Positions 10,751 to 21,329 of a stretch of DNA of 64,000 bases are shown piece by piece. The notes below the pieces were generated by a model, which was not told the origin of the DNA, ran no database searches, and worked only from the letters and a program-made list of their open reading frames with translations. The position numbers were made by a program, and so were the translations under genes. Within the stretch, counting starts at the first letter, position 1. The number at the start of each line of letters is the position of its first letter. This DNA comes from Litsea cubeba (Eukaryota > Streptophyta > Magnoliopsida > Laurales > Lauraceae), in NCBI GenBank assembly GCA_012931725.1, contig CM022946.1, forward strand, positions 47,862,114 through 47,926,113, in the 5' to 3' direction.

Positions 10751-13110
10751 AGAAGGTAAAGCAAAAGCCTGGGTGCAAATTTGTTGTCTCTTTCGTGTCT
10801 ATCATGCAAGACACGGATTCAGATTCAGAGCCAGAAGACGACATATCGTCAAGCCAAGCTGACACTCAGCAAGTTCAGCCTACTCTCACTCCAATGGAGA
10901 CAACTTCTGACATAGAAGATCCTACGTCAGCTTTCTTCGTTGTTCCAGCAACTTCAGCAAAGGGAAAACCGATCTTCTTCCATAGATCGGATGCTTCATC
11001 ATCAAACTCCATGCTTGAACCTTTCCAAAATAAAGGTATGCCTCAACTATCCTTATATAGTTCTGTGGCACTAGCTATTATGAAGAAAATGGGCTATGAC
11101 GCTCAAAACCCAGTCGGTTTGGGAGAAGGACGCGGTATTCTCACGCCATTGGGGCCCGTCTTGACCAAAAGCCAGCTGGAAGATTGGAGACTCTACGGCT
11201 ATGTAGAAAAGTCTTCACACGGGTTAGGGTATGATCCCGACACTCCCCTGAGACAGTTGACACAAAGGCTTAAAAGTCAATATACTGACCAAGCCTCAAC
11301 ATCTCAAGTCCATGAAGACATCGATCTCCCTGGATATCTCTTTGATGAGTCACCTGACAAAGATCCAGGAAGCTCATCCAATTGGCACGATTTCTCCGAA
11401 AATGAAGAGGAGTTATCTGATGGCACAGACATGTGGTCTTCTGACCCAGAAGAACCCTCATCTCCAAAAGAAGTAGCCTATTTCAACCCGATTTCAACAG
11501 GCGATTGGGATCATCTCATAGCAAGCCTTGGGAAAATTACCGATCAAGAAGACCCGTGGAAAGGAACAAAACCTTGGTCTGGAAATGCCCTTGAAACCCC
11601 AGAAGGTTTCGTTGAGCTGGAAGCCTCCGAAAATATTGTGGAGGAACTACCTTCGAACCTTCCAACGGAAGATCCTGTTCAAAAGATAGACTTGGGAACA
11701 CCAGATAACCCACGTCCTGTATTCATAAGCAAGAATATAAAGGATGATGAGTTACCCGAGTATATCGCCTTTCTTCGTGAGTTCGTTGATTGCTTTGCAT
11801 GGTCTTACGCTGAAATGCCTGGCTTAGACCCCAAAATAGCGGTTCACAAACTCAACCTTCAAGAAGACATCAAGCCTATCAAGCAAGGCCAAAGAAGATT
11901 CCGTCCAGATGTGATGGATAAAATTGAACAAGAAGTTCAAAAAATCAAAAGCGTCAGCTTCAACCGTGAGGAACAACATCCTGAATGGTTGGCCAACATT
12001 GTCCCCGTGACAAAGAAAAACGGGCAGATCAGGGTCTGTATTGACTATAGAGACCTGAACGGCGCATGCCCTAAAGATGAATTTCTGCTCCCCATACCAG
12101 AGGTAATGATTGATAATACCTGTGGATTCGAGCGAATGACATTCATGGATGGTTTCTCTGGCTACAATCAGATAAAGATGTATCCTGAAGATGAAAAACA
12201 TACATCTTTTCGGACCCCATTTGGTGTGTATTGTTACACTGTCATGCCATTTGGTCTGAAAAATGCTGGTGCCACATATCAGAGGGCTATGATGAAAATA
12301 TTCCAAGATATGCAGCACAAGACGGTTGAGTGTTACGTTGATGACCTCGCCGTCAAAAGAAAAAGAAAAGAAGATCACCTCGAAGACATTCGAGAAGTCT
12401 TCCTCCGGCTTTGCAAACACAAACTGCGGATGAATCCTTTAAAATGCTTTTTCGGCGTCTCGTCGGGTAAGTTCCTCGGATTCTTAGTTCGGAAAGCTGG
12501 AATAGAGCTTGACCCTATAAAAGTCAAAGCCATTCTAGAAATGCCCTCTCCAAGAACCTTGAGAGAACTCAAAGGGCTTCAAGGGAGATTGGCCTACATT
12601 AGACGGTTCATCTCCAATCTTTCGGGGAAATGCCGTCCATTCTCCCGGTTAATGAAAAAAGGTGTAAACTTTGTCTGGGATCCTGACTGTGAAGCTGCTT
12701 TCCAACACATCAAGTCATACCTGACAAAACCTCCAGTGTTAGCTGCTCCTACCACTGGAAAACCATTTATCTTGTACATAAGAGCCCTTGATCACTCTTT
12801 AGGAGCTCTGCTTGCACAAGAAAATGATGAAAGAAAAGAAGCTGCTCTATATTACCTCAGCCGCTTGCTAGTAGGTGCAGAGCATCACTACTCTCCAGTC
12901 GAAAAAGAATGTCTTGCAGTGATGTTCGTCATACAAAAGCTGCGTCACAACTTGTTTTCCAACACAGTATACCTGGTCTTGAGGGTCAACCTCTTGAAGG
13001 TCCTTGTCACAAAGGCAGGTTCTCTCAATGCTCGGCAAAATGGTCCATCCTTCTGTCACAATTTGATATTAGGTATGTACCACAAAAGGCAATCAAAGGG
13101 CAAGCTCTAG
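10729..13110 (+). CDS. pol: Reverse transcriptase and first RNase H, with G-patch-like segment (793-codon frame), element A
   Basis: This is the largest intact piece of pol. Residues 100-165 hold a G-patch-like stretch (AIMKKMGYDAQNPVGLGEGR). Residues 340-570 are reverse transcriptase: CIDYRDLNGACPKDEF, TPFGVYCYTVMPFGLKNAGA, and the catalytic YVDD at 12334-12345. Residues 640-755 are the Ty3-type RNase H (DHSLGALLAQ, YSPVEKECLAV), which looks weakly conserved. The natural reading frame leaves this ORF near 13032, where four bases present in element C are missing. The ATG at 10729 is only the first methionine after an upstream frameshift, not a real start. Confidence 0.88.
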   Translation: MVITTKVKKVKQKPGCKFVVSFVSIMQDTDSDSEPEDDISSSQADTQQVQPTLTPMETTSDIEDPTSAFFVVPATSAKGKPIFFHRSDASSSNSMLEPFQNKGMPQLSLYSSVALAIMKKMGYDAQNPVGLGEGRGILTPLGPVLTKSQLEDWRLYGYVEKSSHGLGYDPDTPLRQLTQRLKSQYTDQASTSQVHEDIDLPGYLFDESPDKDPGSSSNWHDFSENEEELSDGTDMWSSDPEEPSSPKEVAYFNPISTGDWDHLIASLGKITDQEDPWKGTKPWSGNALETPEGFVELEASENIVEELPSNLPTEDPVQKIDLGTPDNPRPVFISKNIKDDELPEYIAFLREFVDCFAWSYAEMPGLDPKIAVHKLNLQEDIKPIKQGQRRFRPDVMDKIEQEVQKIKSVSFNREEQHPEWLANIVPVTKKNGQIRVCIDYRDLNGACPKDEFLLPIPEVMIDNTCGFERMTFMDGFSGYNQIKMYPEDEKHTSFRTPFGVYCYTVMPFGLKNAGATYQRAMMKIFQDMQHKTVECYVDDLAVKRKRKEDHLEDIREVFLRLCKHKLRMNPLKCFFGVSSGKFLGFLVRKAGIELDPIKVKAILEMPSPRTLRELKGLQGRLAYIRRFISNLSGKCRPFSRLMKKGVNFVWDPDCEAAFQHIKSYLTKPPVLAAPTTGKPFILYIRALDHSLGALLAQENDERKEAALYYLSRLLVGAEHHYSPVEKECLAVMFVIQKLRHNLFSNTVYLVLRVNLLKVLVTKAGSLNARQNGPSFCHNLILGMYHKRQSKGKL

Positions 13111-13835
13111 CGGACTTCCTCGCAGAGCATCCATTGCCTAAAGATTCTCCGCTCAGAGATGATCTCCCAGACGAACTAGTCTACAATGTGGAGACTAACT
13201 CACAAAGTGCCTCCTGGGACATGTACTTTGACGGTGCAACCAGGACAAATGAAAAAAGACAGCTGATCTCGGGAGTTGGCATCCTCTTTGTTAACCCTGA
13301 CAAATACATGATTCCACACGCTTTCTCGCTACTGGAACCATGCACAAACAATGCAGCTGAATATCAAGCTCTGATCCTAGGATTGGAACTCGCCATCGAA
13401 TCCGGTATCACCATGCTGGAAGTCTTTGGAAACTCTCAACTGATCGTCAACCAGATGAATCAGAAATTTGAAGTCAGGAAGCCAGATTTGCTGCCTTACT
13501 ACAATAAAGCACAATCGCTTCTGCAAAAGTTTGACATCTGTCACATCACTCACATTCGTAGAGGTGAAAACATATGTGCAGATGCCCTAGCTGGACTTGC
13601 CGCATCCATGGCAATCCAGGAAGGGGAAAACATGCAAATCACAGTGTGCGAAAGAAGAATCCTTCCTCCTCTTAACACACACCAAGCAGTTGCTGAATGC
13701 CACCAAGTGGTCGGAAGTCGGATTTCAATCCTTCAAACTTCAATTGGCGACTGGAGGGATCCGTTCATTGATTACATTATGTTCGGAATCCTACCTGAAG
13801 ATCCAAAAGAACGGGTATGCATCCAAAGGCGAACC
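13035..13835 (+). pseudogene. Second (archaeal-type) RNase H domain, element A
   Basis: After the four-base deletion near 13032 pol continues in another frame. Motifs in order are WDMYFDGATR (first Asp), NNAAEYQALILGLELA (Glu), VFGNSQLIVNQ and a final ADALAGLA. A second RNase H of this type marks the Tat clade, where it complements the weak first one. The third catalytic position is AAC (Asn) at 13431-13433, whereas element C has GAC (Asp), so this copy has probably lost activity. An extra C in the run near 13829-13833 ends the frame. Confidence 0.85.
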
Positions 13836-15009
13836 CCCAAGCTTTCATTTGGATATTCCTTCAAAAATCCTTTACAGGAAATCCTTCAACGGAGTACTTC
13901 TACGCTGCTTGTCACAACAAGAGGCTAAGGAAACACTCAAAGAAGTTCATGCTGGTCTTTGCGGAGCTCATCAGGCTGGTCCCAAGCTCTATGATCAGAT
14001 AAAAAGGTTAGGATATTACTGGCCTACCATGGTAGCTGACGCAATGCAATTTGCTAAGCGCTGCCAACAATGTCAAGTTCATGGAGATTACATTCACATG
14101 CCTCCAGAATGGCTGCATCCTACAGCGATTTCATGGCCTTTCGAAGCCTGGGGTATGGATATCATAGGTCCTATTTCTCCCCCTTCGAGCAAAGGTCATT
14201 GCTTCATCTTCGCCGCTACGGATTATTTCTCCAAGTGGTCAGAAGCATTTGCGTTCAACGAAATGAAGACCTCATCAGTCCTTCAGTTCCTGCGCACCAA
14301 CATCATTTGTCGTTTCGGCATATCTAAAAGATTCGTCCATGATAACGGACCACAATTCCGGGATCATCGATTCTACAGGTTCTGTGACAAATACAAAATC
14401 CAAAGCTGTCCTTCGACTCCATACAATCCGGCAGCAAACGGGTTAGCAGAAGCTTTCAACAAGACACTCTGCAAAATCCTCAAAAAAATGGTCTCTAGTC
14501 ACAAAAGAGACTGGAGCGACAAAATGTCTGAAGCTTTGTGGGCCTATCGAACCACCATTCGAGGACCAACCCATAGTACACCATTCTCCTTGGTCTATGG
14601 ATGCGAAGCTGTCATACCCTTGGAAGTACAAATTCCTTCCTTGAGGGTATCCTTGCAAAATGACATGACTCAAGAAAGCAATGTCAAATTACGACTCCAT
14701 GAGCTGGACAATCTCGATGAGAGACGGCTCGAAGCTCAACAAAGCATTGAACTTTACCAAGCACGCATGGCAGGATCTTTCGATAAAAAGGTCAGGCAAC
14801 GCGCCTACAAAAAGGGTGACTTGGTTCTTGCAGTAAAAAGACCAATGATCTTCGCTCACAAGTCCAAAGGCAAATTTGAGCGAAAATGGGTGGGACCCTA
14901 CGTCATCGACAAGGTTTTCTCCAATGGCGCATACGCACTCCTAAACATGGAAGGTGACAGATGTATGCTGCCCATCAACGGCAAGTTCTTAAAGTGGAAC
15001 TACCCTTGA
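13836..15009 (+). CDS. pol: Integrase, element A
   Basis: This part inserts element cDNA into the genome and is intact from the frameshift to the stop at 15007-15009. It has the HH-CC zinc-binding domain (HAGLCGAH ... RCQQCQ, about 13948-14075). The catalytic core has Asp at 14158-14160 (WGMDIIGP), Asp at 14341-14343 (VHDNGPQF) and Glu at 14449-14451 (GLAEAFNKT). That gives exactly 35 residues between the second Asp and the Glu, the D,D35E signature. The C-terminal part (YVIDKVFSNGAYAL) is the usual barrel-like tail; I see no chromodomain. The open frame extends back to 13597, but that part is out of frame with the true protein. Confidence 0.9.
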
Positions 15010-15360
15010 AGACTTACCCAACTGGGTAAGAGCAATGCCTGTACGGCCAAAACCGGTTTCCAGGTACACGCTCGCTAAACCCACCTTCTTTTAGAATTTT
15101 CATATCAAATGTTGAAATTTCTAGAAATTTAAAACAATACTTACTTTCATCGTTTCATTGTTAAAAAAAAAATCCAAGTTTAGGAACCTTTCCCTAACTT
15201 GACCAAAATTTTCAACCCTTGAACCCAAAATTCATGGTTTGAAACAAAATCCGGATTCAAGGATTTCCACCCTAGTCCACCCTGCCTTTTACCGCCAAAA
15301 TGGTTTTAGGTCAAAACTTATGACCCTCGTGTCTTTAAATAAAAAAAAATGGTTTTTCAA
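15010..15360 (+). other. Non-coding spacer after pol, element A
   Basis: A and C (57785-58120) are clearly alignable here, yet I see no open frame or RNA motif. It separates the pol stop from the minisatellites. Confidence 0.7.
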
Positions 15361-15860
15361 AAAACCGCGGGGAAGCGACGCTTAGTCGATACTCGCAAAA
15401 ATCGGAAGCATACGAACTACGTTCGACCCTTCCAAAATTGCAGGGAAGCGACATTTCGTCGATACTTGCAAAATTCAAAAACCGTGGAGACGCAACATTT
15501 CAGTTGATATCCACAACCCAAATTTTAAAAGGGTCGAAAACACCTAAAAACCGTGGAGACGCAACATTTCAGTTGATATCCACAACCCAAATTTCAAATG
15601 TTCGAAAAAAAAACCTAAAAAACCATGGAGACGCAACATTTCAGTTGATAATTATAACCCAAAGGTTCGAAAAAACCACAAATTTCAAAATCGTGGGGAA
15701 ACGACATCAAGTCAGTACCCGCAAAACCAAAATTTTTTAAAAGCAAGGATGCGACATTCCATCGATCCTTGCACCCAAATCCGGGAGGATGCGACATTCC
15801 ATCGATACTTGCAAGAACATTCAGCAGGGAGGCGACTTTTAGTCGATACTTGCATTTTTG
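15361..15860 (+). repeat. Minisatellite 1 of element A (50-70-bp units, GCGACATT...CGATA core)
   Basis: About nine variable units share GGAAGCGACATTTCRTCGATACTTGCA or the diverged form GACGCAACATTTCAGTTGAT, separated by short A-rich spacers. Element C has the same array at about 57305-57780. Frames through it are incidental. Confidence 0.8.
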
Positions 15861-15861
15861 A

Positions 15862-16270
15862 AAACCAAACCGGCTATAAATGCCACAAACCGGCTATAGA
15901 TGCCACCAAAACAAAACAGGCTATAAATGCCACAAACCGGCTATAGATGCCACCAAAACAAAACAGGCTATAAATGCCACAAACCGGCTATCAATGCCAC
16001 CAAAACAAAACCGGCTATCAATGCCACAAACCAAAAACTTTGGCTTTCAAAAAAAAACCGGCTATCAATGCCACAAACCGGCTATCAATGCCACCAAAAA
16101 CCGGCTATAGATGCCACAAAACAAACCGGCTATCAATGCCACCAAAACCGGCTATAGATGCCACAAAAAAAAAACTCGGCTATCAATGCCACAAAAAGCT
16201 GGCTCTCATGCCAAAATTGGCTTCCATGCCACAAGCAAAAATCTGGCTTCCATGCCAAAACAATCATTTG
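15862..16270 (+). repeat. Minisatellite 2 of element A (CCGGCTATAAATGCCAC units)
   Basis: About fifteen units of roughly 20-24 bases read CGGCTATAAATGCCAC or CGGCTATCAATGCCAC with A-rich linkers. Each unit has GGC and GCC arms around an A/T centre and could form a small hairpin. The same unit occurs 2-4 times inside every LTR of this family. Element C carries the array at about 56990-57310. Confidence 0.88.
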
Positions 16271-16374
16271 ACAAAAGATTTTCTCAAAACGACAAGCTTT
16301 TGATCAAATCCCATTTAGCAATTACTTTTATCACAAAAAGATTCAAGTGAGCGTAGGGATAACAAAACAAAAAA

Positions 16375-16495
16375 AAGAGAGTACCAAAAAAAATACATGT
16401 GGTACCAAAAAAAAAAAGTGCTCACAAGCACTACAAAAAAAAAGTACCAAAAAAATACAAGTGGTACTAAAAAAAAAGAGAGAAGGATGGTTTCT
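16375..16495 (-). repeat. GGTACCA-rich repeat downstream of the antisense gene, element A
   Basis: Two units of about 55 bases combine GTACCAAAAAAAATAC, GTGGTAC and AGTGCTCACAAGCACT with long A tracts. They lie just past the stop of the antisense gene, in its presumed 3' untranslated region. Element C has more units (56600-56795). Confidence 0.65.
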
Positions 16496-16514
16496 GTTAA
16501 AAAAAAACAGGAGC

Positions 16515-17440
16515 TCAATCAAAAATGGCCTCCAGCCAAGAGTTCAGCTCCGTAAGCAAACTTTTGGCCTCAGCCGTCAAGGATTCCAAGGTATGCTTCT
16601 TTAGGAATTTGCCATGAGATGCTGGAGTGGGCTGTAACCCTTCTTTCGCACCGGGAAGCTTATCTCGAGCAGTTCGCCATTGTTTCTTCTCGTCAGACTT
16701 CCTTTTAAGAACTCGATTGGCATCTACAACCCGGCGAATCAGAGCAGTCTCCCTTTCACGAGCCTCTGTTATTGCAGTCCACTTGGCAGCGACTTGTGCC
16801 TGCAGATGCTCAAGACGTTTCCTAGCCTCATCGACCTCCCTATCAAGGATGTTAAGGTCATGTGTCAGCCTAATGATGTTTAGCTCTTCTAAATTCTTCT
16901 CTCGGACTACCTGCTTCCTGTTTTCTGTAGCCTCATCCAGGTTAGACTGAGCCTTATCCGCAGGGTCCAGGAACATCTCCTTGAAGAACTGGTCATCAGG
17001 AAAACCCATGGTCTCAACACCCAGCTCAATGATCCTATCAACGATCGCCCTGGCAGTTATGACATCCAGACCAGCCTCTTCGGCATCACCGAGAATCTCA
17101 CGCACATGCTGGATCATCCCAAATCTGGCATCTAAGTGCCCAGAAAGCAGAGTCTCAATCCAAGAGCTCAGAACTCGCACCACCACCTTCTTCGCAAAAA
17201 GAAGAGATGGCCCAATTGAAGATTCACCCAACTCCGTTGGTCGGCTGCTCATGTCATCACCTGTTGGAAGAGTAACAAAAGAACTCTTTCCAGTTGAAGC
17301 TGCTCCTGCACGGGAAGGAATCTCAGCACGAGGTATCTCCTCAGCATTGTCAGAACTGGTCCCAGGAGTCTCTACCTCTGGATCAACCTCTGGCATCCCT
17401 TGCTCTGGAAGCGACGGATCCTCCTCTGTCACTTCAAAAC
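16515..17440 (-). other. Exon 5 of the antisense gene, element A (coiled-coil end)
   Basis: The acceptor TTTGGCAG lies before 17440 and the stop TGA is at 16515-16517. The frame is open throughout, with heptad-like Leu/Ile spacing over about 90 residues, suggesting dimerisation. This is the best preserved part of the gene. Confidence 0.75.
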
Positions 17441-20400
17441 CTGCCAAAGAAACACAAAAAGGTATGAATATGATCATGTTTGAAAATCATTATCAGGGTT
17501 ATTACTACAAAATACCTTCTTCGATGACTGGCGGAACACTTTCTTCCTCCATCAACGCATCGGAAGCATCATCAACATTTGCATCCATCGATGGTTCGAA
17601 GTCATCGGAATCCTATGGCATGTCAGCTGGCAGAAAAAAATAAAAAATAAAAAATAAAAAATAAAAGTTAGCAAACCAAGTCGCAGACACAAAAAAAAAT
17701 GAGAGCAAAAGAAGTCATACCAATTGGAGATTCTGGATTCACTCCAGAGTCCCTCGGTTCTTCTTCAGGTGCCCCGACAGGATCCGTCACCACCTCATCG
17801 GTTGGAACCTCAGGCATCACCAAGTCTTCCTCTGCTGAAAAAAAAAAGAAAAGCATAAACAAGGAGCAAATCAGAACATGGAAAAATCCCATGAAAAGAA
17901 ATGGAAAGAGAAAAAGGAAGAATCATACCTTCACCGACGGTCTCTTCTTCTCGGCTTCTCTTCTCTGGAGGCTCGTCAGCATCCACTGGCACATCCTCAT
18001 TGATAGTAAGAGGAACTTCCAAGTCAAGAGAGTCCTCATGCTGCCCCTTGCTGTGATGATGGCTCCTCTTCCTCTTACTCCGGCGGGCTCGCTTCTTAGA
18101 GGAACATGCCCTGCTGTCAGAGTCAGGTTTCCCACTTGACTCCTCACTGGATGGTCTACTCTTGCCAGTAGACTCCACGGAATCTTGCCTCTGTGCCGCT
18201 TACATCCAAGCACCAAGTTCGGCTTCCTCCTGTTCTAGTTGCTCTAAAGCCTCATCAGGTATTTCTCGAACATCTTCAGAACCAATGACGCCCTGGTCAC
18301 CGAGAAAGCCTATCTTGTGCTTCTCTCCAGAAAGGAAGGCCCAAACTTCCTCTCGCCGGACGCCATCTGACTTTCCAAAGCCCTTTCCAGATGCTAGCTT
18401 CACATCAAGCTCCTTCTTGGAAAGCCCCGATATGCCGAAAAGCTCTCCGCAAACCACTTCGCAAAGCCGGCAGTCCGGGAAGTCAACAACACGGGATAAG
18501 AGATCATGGCTGTAGTGTCTTTAGCATTATAGAAAGCCCATGCATTTCTCCCGTCCTGTAAACCTCCAAAGCGCTTCACCATGCTGGAAGGCGCTCCAAC
18601 AATGCCTTGAGAAAAACCCAACTGCAAAGCAAAGCGAGAGGGTACATACGGCTGGATGTCGACGAAAAGATGTCTGCGGTACACCATCGTGCCGACACGT
18701 ATGCTGAAAAGCCACTCTCTTTCTGCATTTGTCAAGGAATAATGCCTTCCCGACCCCGCCCTGGTAGAGTCTCGGGAGACACCAAAATCAAAAGCCTTCT
18801 TCCATAACTCCGGAGAAAGCTTCACTGAAGATTGCCCCATCTCAACGTCCCTGAACCGTCGGATCCTCATACGGGCAAACAAAAGTGATTCGGACACGGC
18901 TTTGCCCTTAGCCTGTCGAATCATCAGAGGATCATCATTTTGTGCAGCACCCAGCCGGTGGAAGCCAGAACAGTGGTACACGTACCACGAATAAAAGATG
19001 TGGGCTGAAAATACCCAATTCATGGGAAGCCCAAGCCGAACCAAAAAAGCAGCAGCCTGCAGTTCGGTACACAGGTAGGAGTAAAGAGCTGGCACCAAAG
19101 CAAGCTGCTCTCCAAACGCCATCTGACAAGCCGAAAAAATACAATGCGGCCTGATGTGCGTTCCATCTCCTCCAGCAAAAATAGCCTCACCAAGCCAATA
19201 AGTGAGGTAAACAGCGAGATCTCTCCGCAGTGCAATGTCAGGACATATGGCGTTTGTACTTGCACAGAAATCTCTCAACTCTTCTTGCATAGCCAAGATC
19301 TTCTTCGAACTTGGATCCGGAGCCCTGGCTTCCTGGGTCGTGCTATCAGAAGACTCCCTGCTATCAAAAAAATTGGGGAACGAAGAGCTAGAACTCTTCC
19401 ATCTGCTGGATCTAACTTTCAAACCCTCCTTCTCCTTCAAAAAATCATAGAAGGCGACGAGCTGAAAGTACAGAAGCCTAAACTCCTCAGACTGCCCCTC
19501 AAGGACGCTGTCAATCGGCATAAACTCCTCATAGAGTTTGCCAAGGATGGACAATCCAGTAATGGCGCTCAGCTCCTTCAAAGAGAAACTAATCTCACCA
19601 TTCGTCACAATGAAGGTATTGGTTTGTGGGAGGAATGGCTCCAGCATAGCCATGAAGGCCTCGTCGGAAAAGATCATGGTCTCCCTAAAAGCACGGACCG
19701 CATCAAACATCCCGGCATCCTTCAAAACGGCGCCACCAATCAGCAGGACGCGATCAGTCCATGACTTCCTTTCGGAGTCAGCATTGAAACGGCCACGAAG
19801 TCGAAAAGGCTTTATCCAATTGCTGCCATCACCGCTGAAAATACCAAGGCCCACCGGTCTCAAATCGACCGACGGATAAACAGAACCCTGGTAGCCGCTG
19901 GATGGCATCAGCAGGTCCATGTCAACAGGCGACCTCTCCGTATATCCAGGAGAACCGCCAACAAAAACCCCGGTCTTGATTACATTTGTCCTTCTCACCC
20001 AGCTTGGAGGATCTTCCCTCTTAGAGCACGTGGGGGCAAGGCTCATGATCAAGACAGTGCGATCAAACGTCGACCGGGTAACAACAGTCTTCTTCTCACC
20101 ATTTGCTGTGAAAGAAAACTGAAAACATCTCCTCTGGTATGTCATGTCATCAGGGACGGCATCACCAAAGAAGAAGGTAGGCTTGGGCAAAACCCTCTGA
20201 TCTTCCATCACCCATGGACGACTGCTTACCATGATCTTATAGAATTCCTCTCCCTTGAGAGCGATCAGTCGCTGCCTCATCTCATCTCTGTTGAGGGAGT
20301 CACATTCTTCCAGATTTCTCTCAACATACTGGACCTTCTCAAAGGCCTGCTGAACGGCCGGATTAGAAGATCTAGAAGATCGACGAGGTACGCTTGTAGC

Positions 20401-20569
20401 AAGCTCTTTACCCTTGTTCGTTCTGGAGGAACCACCTGCAAAGGATGGAAAAGAAAAAGATCAAACATCAAAATGACAGAATCTCGCTAAAAAAAAAATC
20501 TGGCGAAATTTTGACATGATAACGGGGCAATTCCGAAGAAAAGGAACTATCCCGAAAGAAATAGAAAGC

Positions 20570-20700
20570 TTGAAGATGGGCTCAACATTGCTGTGAGCTC
20601 CGAAACTCCAAACTTTCGAAACCTCAAAGTCCCCGCAAAATCAGGAAGGGCTCAACATCGTTGCAAGCTCCAAATTCCCAAAATTGTGAAAACTTTCAGG
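20570..20700 (-). repeat. ATGTTGAGCCC repeat inside intron 1 of the antisense gene, element A
   Basis: Two units on the minus strand read GAGCTYRCARYRATGTTGAGCCC, much like the core of the leader repeats. They lie in the long first intron (21129-20436), which otherwise holds A/T and purine homopolymers. Element C has the pair at about 52440-52545. Confidence 0.65.
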
Positions 20701-20889
20701 TATGCTATCACATCATGCTACAATTCAATTTACAAAAATATACATGCATGAACATCTTGGTAAAAAAAAATGCATTATCATGATGAGCAAAAAAAAAAAA
20801 AGAAACTTTCTCAAAAAAAAAAGGGAGAAAGGAGAAAGAAAAAGAACAAAAAAAAGAGAAAGAAAGAAAACAAAAAAAAAGGAAAAGAG

Positions 20890-20970
20890 AAAAAGGGGCT
20901 GGCCCACAGGCCACGTGGCCGTACGGCCAAATCCATACGGATCTGTCCGTACGGCCCACAAAAAGAAAAA
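20890..20970 (-). other. GC island in intron 1 of the antisense gene, element A
   Basis: GGCCACGTGGCC and CCGTACGG palindromes stand in an otherwise purine-rich intron. CACGTG is a G-box core and so could bind bZIP/bHLH factors. Conserved at about 52105-52180 in element C. Confidence 0.4.
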
Positions 20971-21261
20971 AAAAGAAAGAAAGCAAAGAGAAAACACGTG
21001 TAAAAAAAGAAGAGGAAAACACGTGGAAAAAAAAAGAAAAAAGAAAAGAAAAAGAAAGAAACAAAAAAAAAATGAGAAAGAACTTTTTGTTTTTCCTACA
21101 ATGGAGTTTTCTTGAAAAAGGGAACTTACTTGAAGCCATTGATGGAGAAGAAGAAGAAAAGTCTTGAAGATCTTGAAGAAAAAGAACTCTTGGTCTTGAA
21201 GCCCTCTTGGGATTGTTGCAAAAGAAAGTAATAAGAGCAAGAGATCCAACCTCCTCCTTGC

Positions 21262-21268
21262 TTTTATA
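21262..21268 (-). promoter_or_regulatory. TATA box of the antisense gene, element A
   Basis: TATAAAA on the minus strand, in CTTCTATAAAAGCAAGG, lies 123 bases before the ATG at 21139. The same box and spacing occur in element C (51758-51764). The gene therefore has its own promoter, independent of the LTR. Confidence 0.7.
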
Positions 21269-21329
21269 GAAGAGAGCAAACCAAAGAAGGAAAGAAGAAA
21301 GAGGTAAGTGTTACTAATTAGTAACCTTA

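Larger units (their letters stand above)
16515..21139 (-). pseudogene. Antisense five-exon gene inside element A (plant-mobile-domain-like protein)
   Basis: A gene of about 1,220 codons reads against the element. Inferred coding exons on the minus strand are 21139-21130 (ATGGCTTCAA), 20435-17929, 17834-17721, 17626-17516 and 17440-16515; every intron has GT and AG ends and joins in phase. Residues about 275-310 (TNTFIVTNGEISFSLKELSA) and 400-450 (YLTYWLGEAIF...ALYSYLCTEL) resemble the plant mobile domain found in some Tat elements and DNA transposons. Next come a basic stretch (KKRARRSKRKR) and, in the last exon, a long coiled coil (LDREVDEARKRLEHLQAQVA). A lost G near 18426-18429 and TAA at 18200-18202 break exon 2. 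The function is unknown; the domain call is from memory of motif spacing. Confidence 0.8.

Noticed and set aside
11824..12420. 198-codon minus-strand frame
   Set aside because: Shadow of the reverse transcriptase reading frame; the plus strand holds all catalytic motifs.
15862..16270. CRISPR-like array
   Set aside because: Spacers are not unique, units are degenerate and the context is a plant retrotransposon.
15880..16303. Several overlapping frames with MPQTGYQCHQ repeats
   Set aside because: Translations of the non-coding CGGCTATAAATGCC minisatellite; periodicity comes from the DNA unit.
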